From: Priapulus caudatus
Lineage: Eukaryota > Priapulida > Priapulimorpha > Priapulimorphida > Priapulidae
Direction of reading: 5' to 3'
DNA: 57,462 bases
NCBI RefSeq assembly: GCF_000485595.1
Contig: NW_014577429.1
Coordinates: 28,597 to 86,058 of the forward strand
Part shown: positions 13,067-25,281 of the stretch, in pieces
Numbering within the stretch: the first letter of the stretch is position 1
Layout: each line of letters begins with the position of its first letter
Notes under the pieces: model-generated
Databases searched by the model: none
What the model was told of the DNA's origin: nothing
Seen by the model: the letters and a program-made list of their open reading frames with translations, nothing else
Program-made: the position numbers and the translations under genes

Positions 13067-13839
13067 GAAAAACCCTACCATTTCCTTCTACATGACTTTA
13101 CCTTGCTACAGATATGTGTATACATTCACTTCAAACGTTATTCACTTCTTAAAAGATTGTTTTTCAGACACCCCGCTTCATTTAACTTTCGTAAATAACA
13201 TTCGCCATTTATAAACAATCAGACCAATCAGAGCGAGTCTATCTGCCCTCCTGCAGTGCCACAGATACAGGCGAGCAAGGGCTCCTTGCAAGCGAGAACC
13301 AGGCTATTGTAACACTCGCTCGATTGGGTCTGATTGTTTTGTAAATGGCGAATGTTAGTTTACGAAAGTTAACATGGAAGCGGGGGCATAGTCTGAAAAA
13401 CATCTTTAAGAAGTGAATAACGAGTTGAAGTGAATGTATACACCATTATCTGTAGCAGGGGGGTACAAGTCATGGTAGAAGGATAACGGTAGCGTTGTGT
13501 TTTTCGCCGCCCAATAGCGGGCCGCTAGCGGGCCGCATTCGCGCGACGGCAATGCATTTTGCATGCGATGTCACGAAATCTTTCAGATGACCCCGTTCGT
13601 TCCCCAATATAACCCTCACCAAAAATATAAAAAAACGGGTTATCATGCGGACATGAATTTGATTCGGGTAGTCTAGCGACTCGTGATTGCTTACTGGTTA
13701 GTGTGTAGTGGAGGCTTGAGTACTAGTAGTAAGGCTATGTGCAGGCCGAGGTACGGTTACGGCATGAGTAATATAGTACCAATGCGTTACGTTCCAGGAG
13801 TACGTTCCGGCAAGTACCCGCGGGCGGACATAGGACCCT

Positions 13840-15000
13840 CGTCAGGCCTTAAACTAAGAGTGAAGAGTAAAGAGTAAGCAAATTAAAGGAGCTCAGAAAC
13901 GAAGACAGGAACACACCTTACTACCCCGTTTATAGTGGTCCTTCACCTTTCAACCCCGAAGTCCTGTAACTCGGTTACTCCGGACATTTAGCTGCTCTGC
14001 GTGGGTGAACTCTACTACGTCTTAGTTATTTCTTATATTACATACGGTGTGCTGTGCGAGCAGATTGAACGCTGTAGGGAGGTCAGCAGGTGACGGAACA
14101 CCGCCTTCTCAAGTTGAAACCTTACTGTTAAAACATGTAATATCACGACACTGCTATTGCATGCAATAAACTTGAACATGTTTAATAATACAGGTGCTTG
14201 GGGCCGCCAGGTGTCGCGACGAGGAAAAATGAGCATCTTTGTTTTGTCTGAGGATCCTGTACCAGAGTCTCTTGGCCACTTCGAAGAGCGCCGCCGTCTG
14301 TGTGGAGATCGCGTTTTTCTGGGAGGCACCAACGATATAAATATATTACAATAATACTAGCAATGTACGAAATAAAATAAAAATGTTACAGTCTATGGTT
14401 ACAGCTTCACGAGACACAACATCGAAAAGATATATTACCTATCATATAATGCATCCACAATACAATTAAAATGCCATCTTTATATTATGTTCTTCAGTCC
14501 GGGGCTGGTGCGACGGCGATCTCGTCGTTTGCGTAAAATGCCATATTTTTTTTAGGAAAATTTAATGGTTAAAATTATTACGTGACTAAAGATTGGTTGC
14601 TCGTTAAAACATAACATAGACTCGTGTAAACGGTCAAATTAACAATGTTTTGTTCGTTTATTTGGTCTTCGTAAAGCATGGAGAAGAATGTGTTTGTGAT
14701 TGTTATCTTGTTCAACCAGCTTCCGATCCCGCCACGGCTGACTACTTGATTGCGCAGATGATCGGTAGTTTATATATTCAAATTATCGCGTTCAGTATCT
14801 TTTTCTGATTCTGTGCCCCTCGCAATGTCAGTAGGCTACTCAGCTGCTGTACAATTATATAAAGACGTGAATAAAAACAACGCTTCTAGTGTACATCATA
14901 TAGCCAGCATTCGTCTAAAGATTTCTTTCTCACATTGTTTAATGTCCCCGATAAAAATATACTGGTAACTTCGGTCTGCCGGCCGGTCAAGGACTATCCT
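13840..15000. other. Intergenic, no gene recognised
   Basis: Mixed-composition DNA. Open frames near 14033-14354 on both strands match no family I recognise and have no splice partners. Confidence 0.5.
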
Positions 15001-15005
15001 GTGTG

Positions 15006-15340
15006 GGCCGCCCCCAGCAGGCGGAGAAACCCCAGCTAGGCGGATGAAACCCTGGCAGCCGAGGCGGGAGAAACCCGTTCCACGCAGGCGTGATCAACCC
15101 CCACAGGTCCCCGAATGAAACCCCGCCAGCATGCGGGAGAAACCCCCACAGCGGCGCGATCAACCCGCCCAGGGCAGGCGCGAGAACCGCCGAGCAGGAG
15201 GCGGGTCGGAGAACCCGACAGCAGGCGGGAGACCTACCCTGCAGGCCATGAGAATAAGCCCCCGAGCAGGCGCGAGAACCCGCCAGTTCACTGCGGCTGA
15301 GAACACGCCATCAGTGCGTGTGAGAAACGCCCTAGCAGGG
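15006..15340. repeat. Decayed GC-rich minisatellite, about 23-bp unit
   Basis: About 14 diverged copies of a unit built as AACCC, a short C-rich/G-rich imperfect hairpin around AGCAGGCG, then GAG. Copies vary from about 19 to 27 bp. Frames are open through it because the unit lacks stops, so its long open frames are not evidence of a gene. Confidence 0.7.
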
Positions 15341-15921
15341 CGCCGGGGCACAGGGTGCCGCAGCATCACGAGCTCGCCAGCAGGAGGTAGGACGCGGCCT
15401 AGCACATGCGTCGCGGAACGGAAAGAAGAAGGGGCCAGACCAGCAAAGACCAGCGCACGGCACGACCCGGAAGCCGCGGAGAAAACGTGAGCGCATGGAG
15501 AAGTGATATGCCGAGAGGGTGACTGCCGAAGCGAGGCCCCGTGTTCGACGAGAAAGACGGGATCGCGGGCAGCAGAAGCGAATGAGAGAGGGGAGAGGAT
15601 GAGAACAGAGACGAAAAATAAGACCGGTAATATATGTATCAAAAAGAAACAGGAGTAAAGCAGAAACGACTGTAAGAGACAAATATGAGATGGATTAGAT
15701 AAGGCAGCACTGACAGGAATATTAGCGCTGGTTAGAACGAAGTTTTAGATGTTCAATTCAGCCGTGTGGCTCATGCGTTCGAAGGTGCCCACGGCGATAT
15801 CATAAGCATATATATAATGATACTATAGATATACTTACCATAATACGAAGATACGCCACACACGCACACGTACCCATACGGCGGCCAACGCACGCAGCGC
15901 ACGCAGCGCCACGGCACGCTA

Positions 15922-15996
<75 letters not shown>

Positions 15997-17486
15997 ACAA
16001 TATGTAAGCAACCACAGTATTGTGCCTCCTGATTCACAACTCACGTCAAAACATTGTCGGTTAGCAGATAAACTCACAACAAACAGCTTAATCAAAATAT
16101 TACACTCACGGGCGACTACTCTAATGATCACAAGCTGGGCTTACTCTATCGACTCTTGGTTAAAAGGCTGACGAGCTGAACGAGTACATCAACGTTTTAG
16201 AAAGAAGTCTACAACGTAAACGAAAACCCAATCAAATAACTAATCGCATACGACGTGTCCTGATTGCAGAATATGTTATAATTTCTTAACCGTTAGACAA
16301 TAAATACATTAGCTTATGGTCGTTTAACAGATCAGAATACAGCACGCAAGGGGTGTGCGTCTTGAACAGTTTCTATGCTGATTTGCGTAAGTTTGGCGCC
16401 TGGTGAAACTATTAACCTCGCACTGTTAAACAAATCATCAACGTATAAACAAATCGTATCAGCTATTTAATATAGCACAAACGGGTCGTTCAACAAAAAT
16501 ATCTACGGTTGTGATCATGATTACGCGCTGAAAATAACACTAACTATTAATTGCAGCGTCAAATATTGCAACATACATATTGAAAATATAGTGCCTAAAC
16601 AACGCAATATAGCACACACAAAATATAGATTTAAATGTCCACTGAGGTCTCGTATACGAAGGAAATACAATATTTAACATTGCTGACGTATGGCAATAAA
16701 TGGTCCCTAATTCACACAACTTCAACCGTGTCGACGTTTGAGATGGTTTAAGTTTTGTTATGTTATCAGCACATGAGCGCATTCACATGGTTTCACCTCT
16801 CACGATCCTAGTGAGAACAACATGCAAATTATTTCACGTATACGTTGGCTTGTAACACCCGGCGCGCGTAATCGCACCTACCTCTCTATACACGACGCAT
16901 AAGGTTTATTTTATAAATATACATATACATAAGAGAGTAGTACTGCAGGTAAGCAAAATAAGTGATTCATTCAAGCAAAATTACGATATTGTAAGTAGTA
17001 TCAGTATATACGTTATACAGAAAATCACATTTGTCTGTTTGGACGGTATTCCTAGTCTCAGTGATCGCATTTACATACTCACATACTACAGTTTGTGATG
17101 GCGATTGTTTATATAATGCTACGCTATGCCCTCCCCCGAGAGAAGACTGTCGTGCAATGCGTATATCTATCTATCTTGCACATTCGAATAAAACTGCAAA
17201 GTTCACTAATTTTATGGCTGCGATTCCGCGCTACTCATCTTGGATTACCCAGCAAATTCCTAAGAAGCATCGTACCGGAAATATCATCAGAGATCGAGAT
17301 AGCATTGCCTTTCTTCGCATCTTGAGCAATATCAATCCGGTCCTCTACGCGTAAAGGCACTTATTATTACAATTTATTAAATTTATTCACACTGTTTATC
17401 ATTTCAATATAAGTCTCTATTGGACGATACACGGAAGTGTGACTATATCGACGGGGAGGTAGGCAAATTCACGGAAGTGGGGCGAT

Positions 17487-17518
<32 letters not shown>

Positions 17519-17547
17519 CATATATATCATAGGATAAAGTTATGATA
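15341..17547. other. Intergenic with a (CGCA)n(CA)n microsatellite
   Basis: The microsatellite runs about 15916-15992. Otherwise no supported gene was found. A plus-strand open frame at 16995-17354 with cysteines (CDGDC, LCPPPREDC) lacks an ATG and a partner exon. A (TA)n run lies at 17487-17527. Confidence 0.5.
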
Positions 17548-17959
17548 CTAATAACACGACTGTCTACCGTCATTCGCCAGGTACGTCTCCTTATCATTGC
17601 ATTTCTTTTTATTATCATTAGAGTGCAAAGTGTTAGGTTCTAGACTGACTACAAACTTCACTATGGCTTCAGTACAGCCTAAAAGGAATTGATGTACAAC
17701 AATATGTAAATCTGGTGCTAAAATCCCGAAACAAACAGAATCAGTGTACCCTTTTATACTCAGCTCGGTAATTTTGCTGTACGGATCTATGAAAGAAAAA
17801 GAACTGGTGTGAGAAATTAGCTTTAAATGAACAGATCATGGTTGTTAAGTTCTCTAGATTGCAAAAATACGAAAAGCCCATGTTATTAATATCTGTCGAT
17901 ACCCTGATGGTGACAAAATCGCCGTCGTGGAAAACTGACCGTATTCCCGAAGCGATTAG
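17548..17959 (-). other. Two candidate exons of unknown assignment
   Basis: Minus strand, 17959 to about 17845, preceded by an AG, reads SGIRSVFHDGDFVTIRVSTD, then NMGFSYF. This resembles the last strands of a CUB domain. After an acceptor at 17787, a frame from 17786 to a TAG at 17548 is open for 78 codons and looks protein-like. No donor in the first piece joins it cleanly to the second. They could be a 3' isoform of the ADAMTS-like gene, part of a separate gene, or chance. Confidence 0.3.
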
Positions 17960-18178
17960 CTCAGTGTAATCAATGTGTGTAGATCACTTACAGCAACGAC
18001 TTATAGAGGCCGTCTAGTTAGGAATCTAACATGTAGCCGAAGCACATCAAACGATAGGTAGGCCACCCCGGGAAAGGTGGTGTGACACCGTGACACCACA
18101 CAATATACACTAACACCGAGTAGACAAAGATTTACATCTGCGCGTATAGTTATTTTCCATGTTAGAAGGGCAGTGCTC

Positions 18179-19137
18179 TTAGAAGATGAACCTCAATAAA
18201 GCAAATGCTGCCAGAACGCAGCCAAGTGGCAACCAGCGTGTGGGTGACGCCATCAAACATCCGTTGTAGCACTGAGTCATTCCGGCCTATCGTGAACGAT
18301 AAAAGCAAAGATGTCGGTAATTCGTATGCAGTAATGAATTAAAACATTGAAATGTAGCAATAAATAAACAATTTAGTATTTGCAGTCAGAACCCTTTTAC
18401 GTTATAGTGAGGGCAGTTGCAGAGTTTATACCTGTACTATTGGAACGTTTGTTGCTCTTATAATAGCTTAGCGGCTCATATTCGGTTACTGGCATGATGT
18501 TGGCTGGCAGGTATCGCAGTGCAAAAGCTAATTGGCATTAACACGCTGGTATAAATGCGTTTAATATCATACCAGGGACTCAACTCCATAATCACCTACA
18601 CCACATGCTGATCTCACCACTGCAATATTCTTCGATAGTGTAGCAATACTGACGCGTATTAGAGAGAGAGGTACCTAGAAATATAACAGGGCACGGGAAG
18701 ACACCAGAGGTACAGGGAACGCGGCAGGTCAGACGGACGGGCAGACAGACAGCCATGGAGACAGACAGCCAAACAGACAGACAGGCAGGAAGGCAAACAT
18801 AGTCGGTATAGAATAGACAGAACTATAACACTTATACACTTATACACTTATAAACTTATACACTTATACACTTATACACTTATACACTTATACACGTATA
18901 ATACATACGTTCATGTTGCACATCGTATAGTTTTTATCTTCGCCGGTGCAGGTATCAGTTCCGCCATTCAACGGCCTGTGGTTATAAATGAGGAAAAAAC
19001 CGGATAAATCACACACGTGGATGCACACGCACACACGCACGCACACGCACGCACACGCACACACGCGCGCACGCACGCACATACGCGCGCACGCACGCAC
19101 ACACGCGCGCGTACGCACGCAGAGAGAGAAATAGATA

Positions 19138-19176
<39 letters not shown>

Positions 19177-20573
19177 GCGATCGTATCCATTGGCTTTTAA
19201 ATATTTATTAGAACACGTGAATTTTATTATTGTATCTATATATAATTACATAAGGTATTGCTATTCATTATGGCACGATTCCATAACAAATTACACTCAC
19301 GCATACACCTCCATAAGGTGGACGCTGAGTAAATGACATTAATATGTAAATATACATACGGCGGATCAGTGCAATAGCGTTCATGGACTTCTTGCTCCGT
19401 ATTTTGATTCGGCGACCCACATACGGGCCTACATGACATTGCAAGAATCCACTCGGTCCAGGCGCCGTTCTGCCGCGTCTACAGAGCGGAGAAATGTGCC
19501 TCACTTTAGTAAGATATAATACTTTTCGGAAACGTGAAAACATATAGCAAATGCATTCTCTTCTGCTTGCGACGGTAGTGGGTTACTCTTCCGATTAACT
19601 ATAGCGGGGGAATCAGCCAGCACTGCCCGAATATTTTCTAGGTAATTGCGTTCGAGGACTTTGACGTACCTAATTACTTTGTGAAATTGGGGGAAAATGT
19701 TGAATAGATTATGAAACGATGTTTATGTTATGTTATGTTATCGATGTTATTAGCATCGATACATTCTTGGCGCCCAGGGTGGCGACGGGGCAGTATAGAC
19801 CGGGATTCAGATAAGCGATAGCGCACACATGCACTTAGAGGAGGCGCGGACAGACGCTGACTTACGTTACGCCGCTATAAAAATATAGATTGATATTGGC
19901 GCATGAACGGTAATAACAAGGGATTGATATCTACAACAGCTTCCTTGGTACGGGTCATATATACTTACCAATGGCTTGCATGCGCCAGCCTGGCAATAGT
20001 ACGGTGTCGTTACATTTGTGTAGCAGTAGGTTCCATTAGGCAGATACGTGTTTATAAATAAGGGAGCACCATTTGATGCATTTTTGCTGCAGAAAATTTT
20101 GCACGCATCGTCTATAGCTGAAAGAACAAGGTATGATTAAAGAATTAGCAAATAATTTCGAATCTAACTGCATATACCAATGAGTAATAGGAGATTATAG
20201 GTTCGCTCAAATACAATTTCAGTGTAAATCTGTTCAAACTTTCAAAAGACAAGAACTTTTCATAATAGCAGATATTGAAAAGGCCGGATTCTATACAGTG
20301 GTTGAATTACCTGCACTGGAATCAAAATACACCCCTTTAAAATGCTTATAACAAAGCCAGTAGTTTACAACAATTTGTAAAATAGTGTCGTTACTTACTG
20401 TTTGTATTGTTTACTTTAAGAACGGCGGGAGGTTTTATTTCTAGGTCCGTGCTTTGCGTGCATACGTTATCCGCATATGCTTGTACATCCAACATTAAGG
20501 AAGCAGCACAAGTCTAAAAAAAACATTTAAAAAGTTTCTCCTTGCTGCATATTATATATATTATATATACTAG

Positions 20574-20630
<57 letters not shown>

Positions 20631-23297
20631 GAGCGCATTAATGTATTCTAGCAAATCTATAAGACTGCTAGATTTGATATATGCATATGCACAATACCAC
20701 ATTCAATTAAAAACTTATTAACGAAATCACAAACTATTCCACTCTACTCCTGGTCTGTGACATTGCTTTACCGCCTCGTATCTTTTTTTACTGCGGCTAA
20801 ACGTAATTTTGAACACAGACCCGTGCATATACATGCACACAGGTACACAGGCACATCTGCGCACGAACACACGAATTGGACCGTCGCAAAACTCAAACAA
20901 TCGCTCCTAAACGCTACCACACACGCGCGCGGCGCGCGACACACACGCACACAGACACAGCACATGCACACGCACACGCACACGCACACGCCACCGACGC
21001 ACCACGCACACGCACACGCACACGCACAACGCACACGCAAGCACATGCACACCGACACACGCACGACACACACACACACCGCACGCACGCACGCACACAC
21101 ACACACACGCCTCCGCAAATTGCACTATTTCGTCTCTAGAAAAGGCCTTTTTGGGCTCATTATTTTTTCGCCGAAATTCGCACGTGAGAGTTGCCCATTG
21201 AATTTTGCACATAATTGGGCTACGTATAATAATGCCTAAGTTAATAATGCTAGCATGCGTGGACGTCTAGAAAGCATTAGGAAGTAAATTTGCGTCTTGT
21301 CGTGTTTTTATAGTTGTGACAATTTTCCGTACAGGTGGCGTAGTCAGAGCGACCGGTTCGTGTTTTTTGTGGATGAAATGTGTCCAGACAACTTTGCAAA
21401 AATTCGCATCATAGAGCTGGCAAAAGTTTCGAGCGGAGCATAGAGCATGAATCTGTAGTTATTTAACATGAATAAAGTGTATGTTGTGTAAGCGAAGTAA
21501 CAGTGTGAGTATTTTTAATTAATTTCTGTTCGATGCTTATCAGGAGCTATGCTATGCTTATGCTTCCCCTTTATCTACTCCTGATGCTTATTCAGGCCTG
21601 CCGCCTAAGGACGCCCTCTACTGTTGTTCACCACTTTAAGAACGCGGGCATACACGCTCACTCATACATACTACGTGAGAAATATGGAGGGCTGTTTCCT
21701 ATCATTTTGACCTTTTAACTTATTCACCGCGTCAACCATTTCTCTCTTTATTACAAGGCTTGTATTTAACTCTATGTGATCAGTATTGATATATATTTAT
21801 TTATTTATTTATATATATATATAGGGCCTATATATATATATATATATATATATACGTTTACTCTTACCTGGGAAGAACTTGGCGTGCACACGTCGAAGAC
21901 AAATCTGTCTCCGACACAGTCGGGTGCGTTTTGTACCTCGCAGGTTCGTGTGAATGGTTTCATGGATTTGGAAAAAGATACGCAGCTGTCGTTGCACGGA
22001 TCCGGCATCCATCGTGTCCAGTTCGCTGCCTTAACCACAGGAGCGTTCGCTACGTCAGTAGGCCATGCCACACATTCGCCTTTAATGCACCACTGCAATG
22101 ATCCAGTGTAATAATATCATTAATGGCTGCGCATTTCCGCAATTTTATATTCGGCACATACCTTGCGCGCTCTGACACGATCCGAATCCAAAATTCCCAC
22201 GTCACACCACTTACACAGTCAGTCAAAAACCAATGCAGGTACAAATATCTAATAATTTATGCTTTACAAAAGCATCTTTCGTTACTTGATAAAAATGCCG
22301 TCCATATACCGATATCAATGTATTATATAGTGTGACTGATAAAATTGTCGATCGGCAACGCTTTATGTGCAAGTTGACAAAATCTTTAGAAATAAAATCT
22401 TAACAAATAAAGAGAACCAACCCACAGAAGGTTTCCAGGAGCGCACGTTCAGATATCGCGAATTCATGCGGAAGTGAGTTGGACGCATATCATTTGCGAA
22501 TTGACTTTGGGGAAATATCAGTTATGACATCAAACACTAAAAATCCCCACAACGTGGATTAAAATTAAACCTTAATAGTGATTCGGAACATTCTCAATAT
22601 GAATCTTGTTAAGTTGTTTGCGGACGATGCATGAATGTAGGCGCATCGTATTTTAACATGTTATGACTTTTTTTTTACATTACGTGTACATACTTACTTT
22701 ATTTTCAGCGCAGTAGGATCCATCAAAGGCCGGAAAAGTTATGTATGCCCGGGAGTCCCCTTGCACTACACACTCGACGCTATCACACGACTGTTAACAG
22801 AACACAAAAACATTCATAAGCATCGTGGCTTCATTGATTCGTTCTAGGGGAAGCATAACAAACGCGCCACCTAGCGATCGAGGGTGACATATTGGTGGCG
22901 AATTAACGGAGGGTTGTTTTCGAAAGGTAAATTACGTTAGAAAATGTCTTGAATTAAACGGGGTGTCGATATCGTCAGAGGGACAAGTGTTACATTGGTC
23001 GTGTCTACGCTCGCGTTCGGTCCCAGCATGCTGATGCACTGTCCGGCGAATGTCAGGCTCTGTCCGGGTGGCTCGTTATTGATCAAGAGGCGTGAGCTGG
23101 CCGAAGTTTTTGCGGCTTTCACACAGTGCGTCTCTAGCCTGCAATAGATTAGTTTAATGGTTATTGTGCTCACGTACAGAGCACACAGGAAAGCGCACAA
23201 TCACACACATAGCCACGCTCGCACGGGTATACAGACGCAGTGACGCACACAAATTCACCTCCAGCCACGCGCATACACACACACACACGCGCGCACG

Positions 23298-23356
<59 letters not shown>

Positions 23357-25020
23357 GCACGCACACACTCACGCGAACACGATCGCACACAAACAGAAAC
23401 ACAATCACGGACGCACGCACGCACGCAGACACATAAACACATGTACACCCACGCATGCACACAAAGACACGCGCACGCGCAACCGCGCTCGCACACGAAC
23501 GAACATGCACACACACTAACCCTAGCGTGTCCTTTAAGGTTGCTATAGTGCAGGTAGACCAGCTCAATAGGGAGTCTCCCCGCAAGTATTCAAGTTTCGA
23601 CATGAGGTAGCTATCGTCACATGTCACCGTCGGCTGGTACGGCGCGCCATCGTATTCGGCTCCGAGTCTGTGAGAACAGGAGAGACGCCGCAGTTATTAT
23701 AAGAATTCATATAAAACTTATCGGGATCGTGAGCGCAACTAGGAAGACGCGACGTGACGTACGTGACAATCTAGGGAGGGTTATGCGGCTCAAGCGCATT
23801 ACGCCGTGCTGACACGAGATCAGGATCGTATAAATAACGTTCCCCTCGATGCAAACAAACGCTCGCGACTAAAGCACTCCGGTCACATTTTCCCAAAAGT
23901 CCCATAATCCGCGCAATAAGTAAAATCGCTCCCAATAATTTGGACTTTTATCGACGTTTGAACACGTTTCCTCGACACAGGTCACAACAGTTTCTGACCA
24001 TGGCACTCATATTGCTGTTTAACCCTGGCGCGCAGCATTGGCTGAAGCTGAACGAATAGATGTGGTTGCAAGTGGAGAGATAATGCCTGTAATTCAACGG
24101 ATGCCGATAACGGGATGCGATCCTAGCGTGTGCTAGCTAGCCGTCCGGTATGAGCGGCGGCAGCAGTGAACGTATACCCGTGGGCAATCTCCCGAGCGAC
24201 GATGACAGGAGTACCGAGAAGACCAAGGATCTTCGTACACTTGACGATCGCCGAAGAGTTCTCACACATGGTGTTCATTTCACTGAAACCTGAAACGATT
24301 CCCCGATCAGACGGATTGATACTTCGAAATGAGCCTATTAAACATAATACCTTATTATGTGTTTTACTTTTATTCATTTAAGCCTATTAATAAGCTAATA
24401 TTATTATTATTAATTAATTAAATTTCATTATTATTTATTAATATTAATAGTATATTTTAGCTCTTGATAATAAATACGACTTTGAAAGAGCACGCGTACT
24501 GATGGGATAAGGGTATGTGATAATAGTTCTGTAGACTTGTATGAGTTCTATAGAATCTTGAACCTTTAAGAACTGCAAGAGTACCGATTAGGGATAACTA
24601 TCATCTGGCGCCAGTATATCCGCGATGGAATAATTTTTGCCTGTGTGCGGTATACAAGATTGTTACGACAACAGAATTCTGACGACATCTGGACGCGGAT
24701 TAAGGAAAAATATTAAAGCAGTAAAAAGCAGATGCGAATATCTTTACGAAAATTATTTAAAACATGATATGTGTCACAAGAGATAATATTCAGTTTTATT
24801 TAATAATTATAATGGTTTAAAAATTGCCGTGTCATTGGTAGCACGTTGAACAGTAGCCGAATACATGTATGTATTGATCCAGCGTGTCCTCTCATACCGC
24901 CTTTGTGGCAGGCTCCGTTTTGTGAAAACGACCTCTCGCGCTTCGGCTCTCTTTCACTCCACGTCAGTCTCTCTCACCCTACCCCCTCTCTCGCTCTATT
25001 CCAATCTTGATCTCCGTCTC

Positions 25021-25115
<95 letters not shown>

Positions 25116-25125
25116 NNNNNNNNNN

Positions 25126-25202
<77 letters not shown>

Positions 25203-25229
25203 GCACACGCAGACACGCACACACACACA

Positions 25230-25281
<52 letters not shown>

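Larger units (their letters stand above)
11129..13839. mobile_element. Composite foldback transposon, 2.7 kb
   Basis: Starts with the same terminus as the 1295-1515 element (AGGGTCTATGTCCCCCAGGG) and ends with a degraded complement. Next to the left terminus is a TTAGGG/TTCGGG tract (11186-11225), conserved with the small copy. Inside are two tandem copies of a 0.7-kb foldback (11234-11922 and 11965-13655). The second copy is interrupted by another element at 12117-13066. Confidence 0.8.

Noticed and set aside
15131-15642. Overlapping frames of 119, 160 and 116 codons
   Set aside because: They read through a GC-rich decayed minisatellite on both strands; frame openness is due to composition.
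16995-17354. Plus-strand frame with a signal-like stretch and cysteines (CDGDC, LCPPPREDC)
   Set aside because: It has no ATG, only a possible acceptor at 17020, and no upstream exon was found. Kept only as a remark.
17951-17990. GATTAGCTCAGTGTAATC, like a tRNA D-arm/A-box
   Set aside because: No B-box (GGTTCGANTCC), no anticodon stem and no closing acceptor stem follow.
24289-24339. Alternative acceptor upstream that would extend ADAMTS-like exon 5
   Set aside because: It joins exon 3 out of phase. The 38-nt exon at 25358-25321 fits both phases and restores the conserved TG-x-D...G segment.
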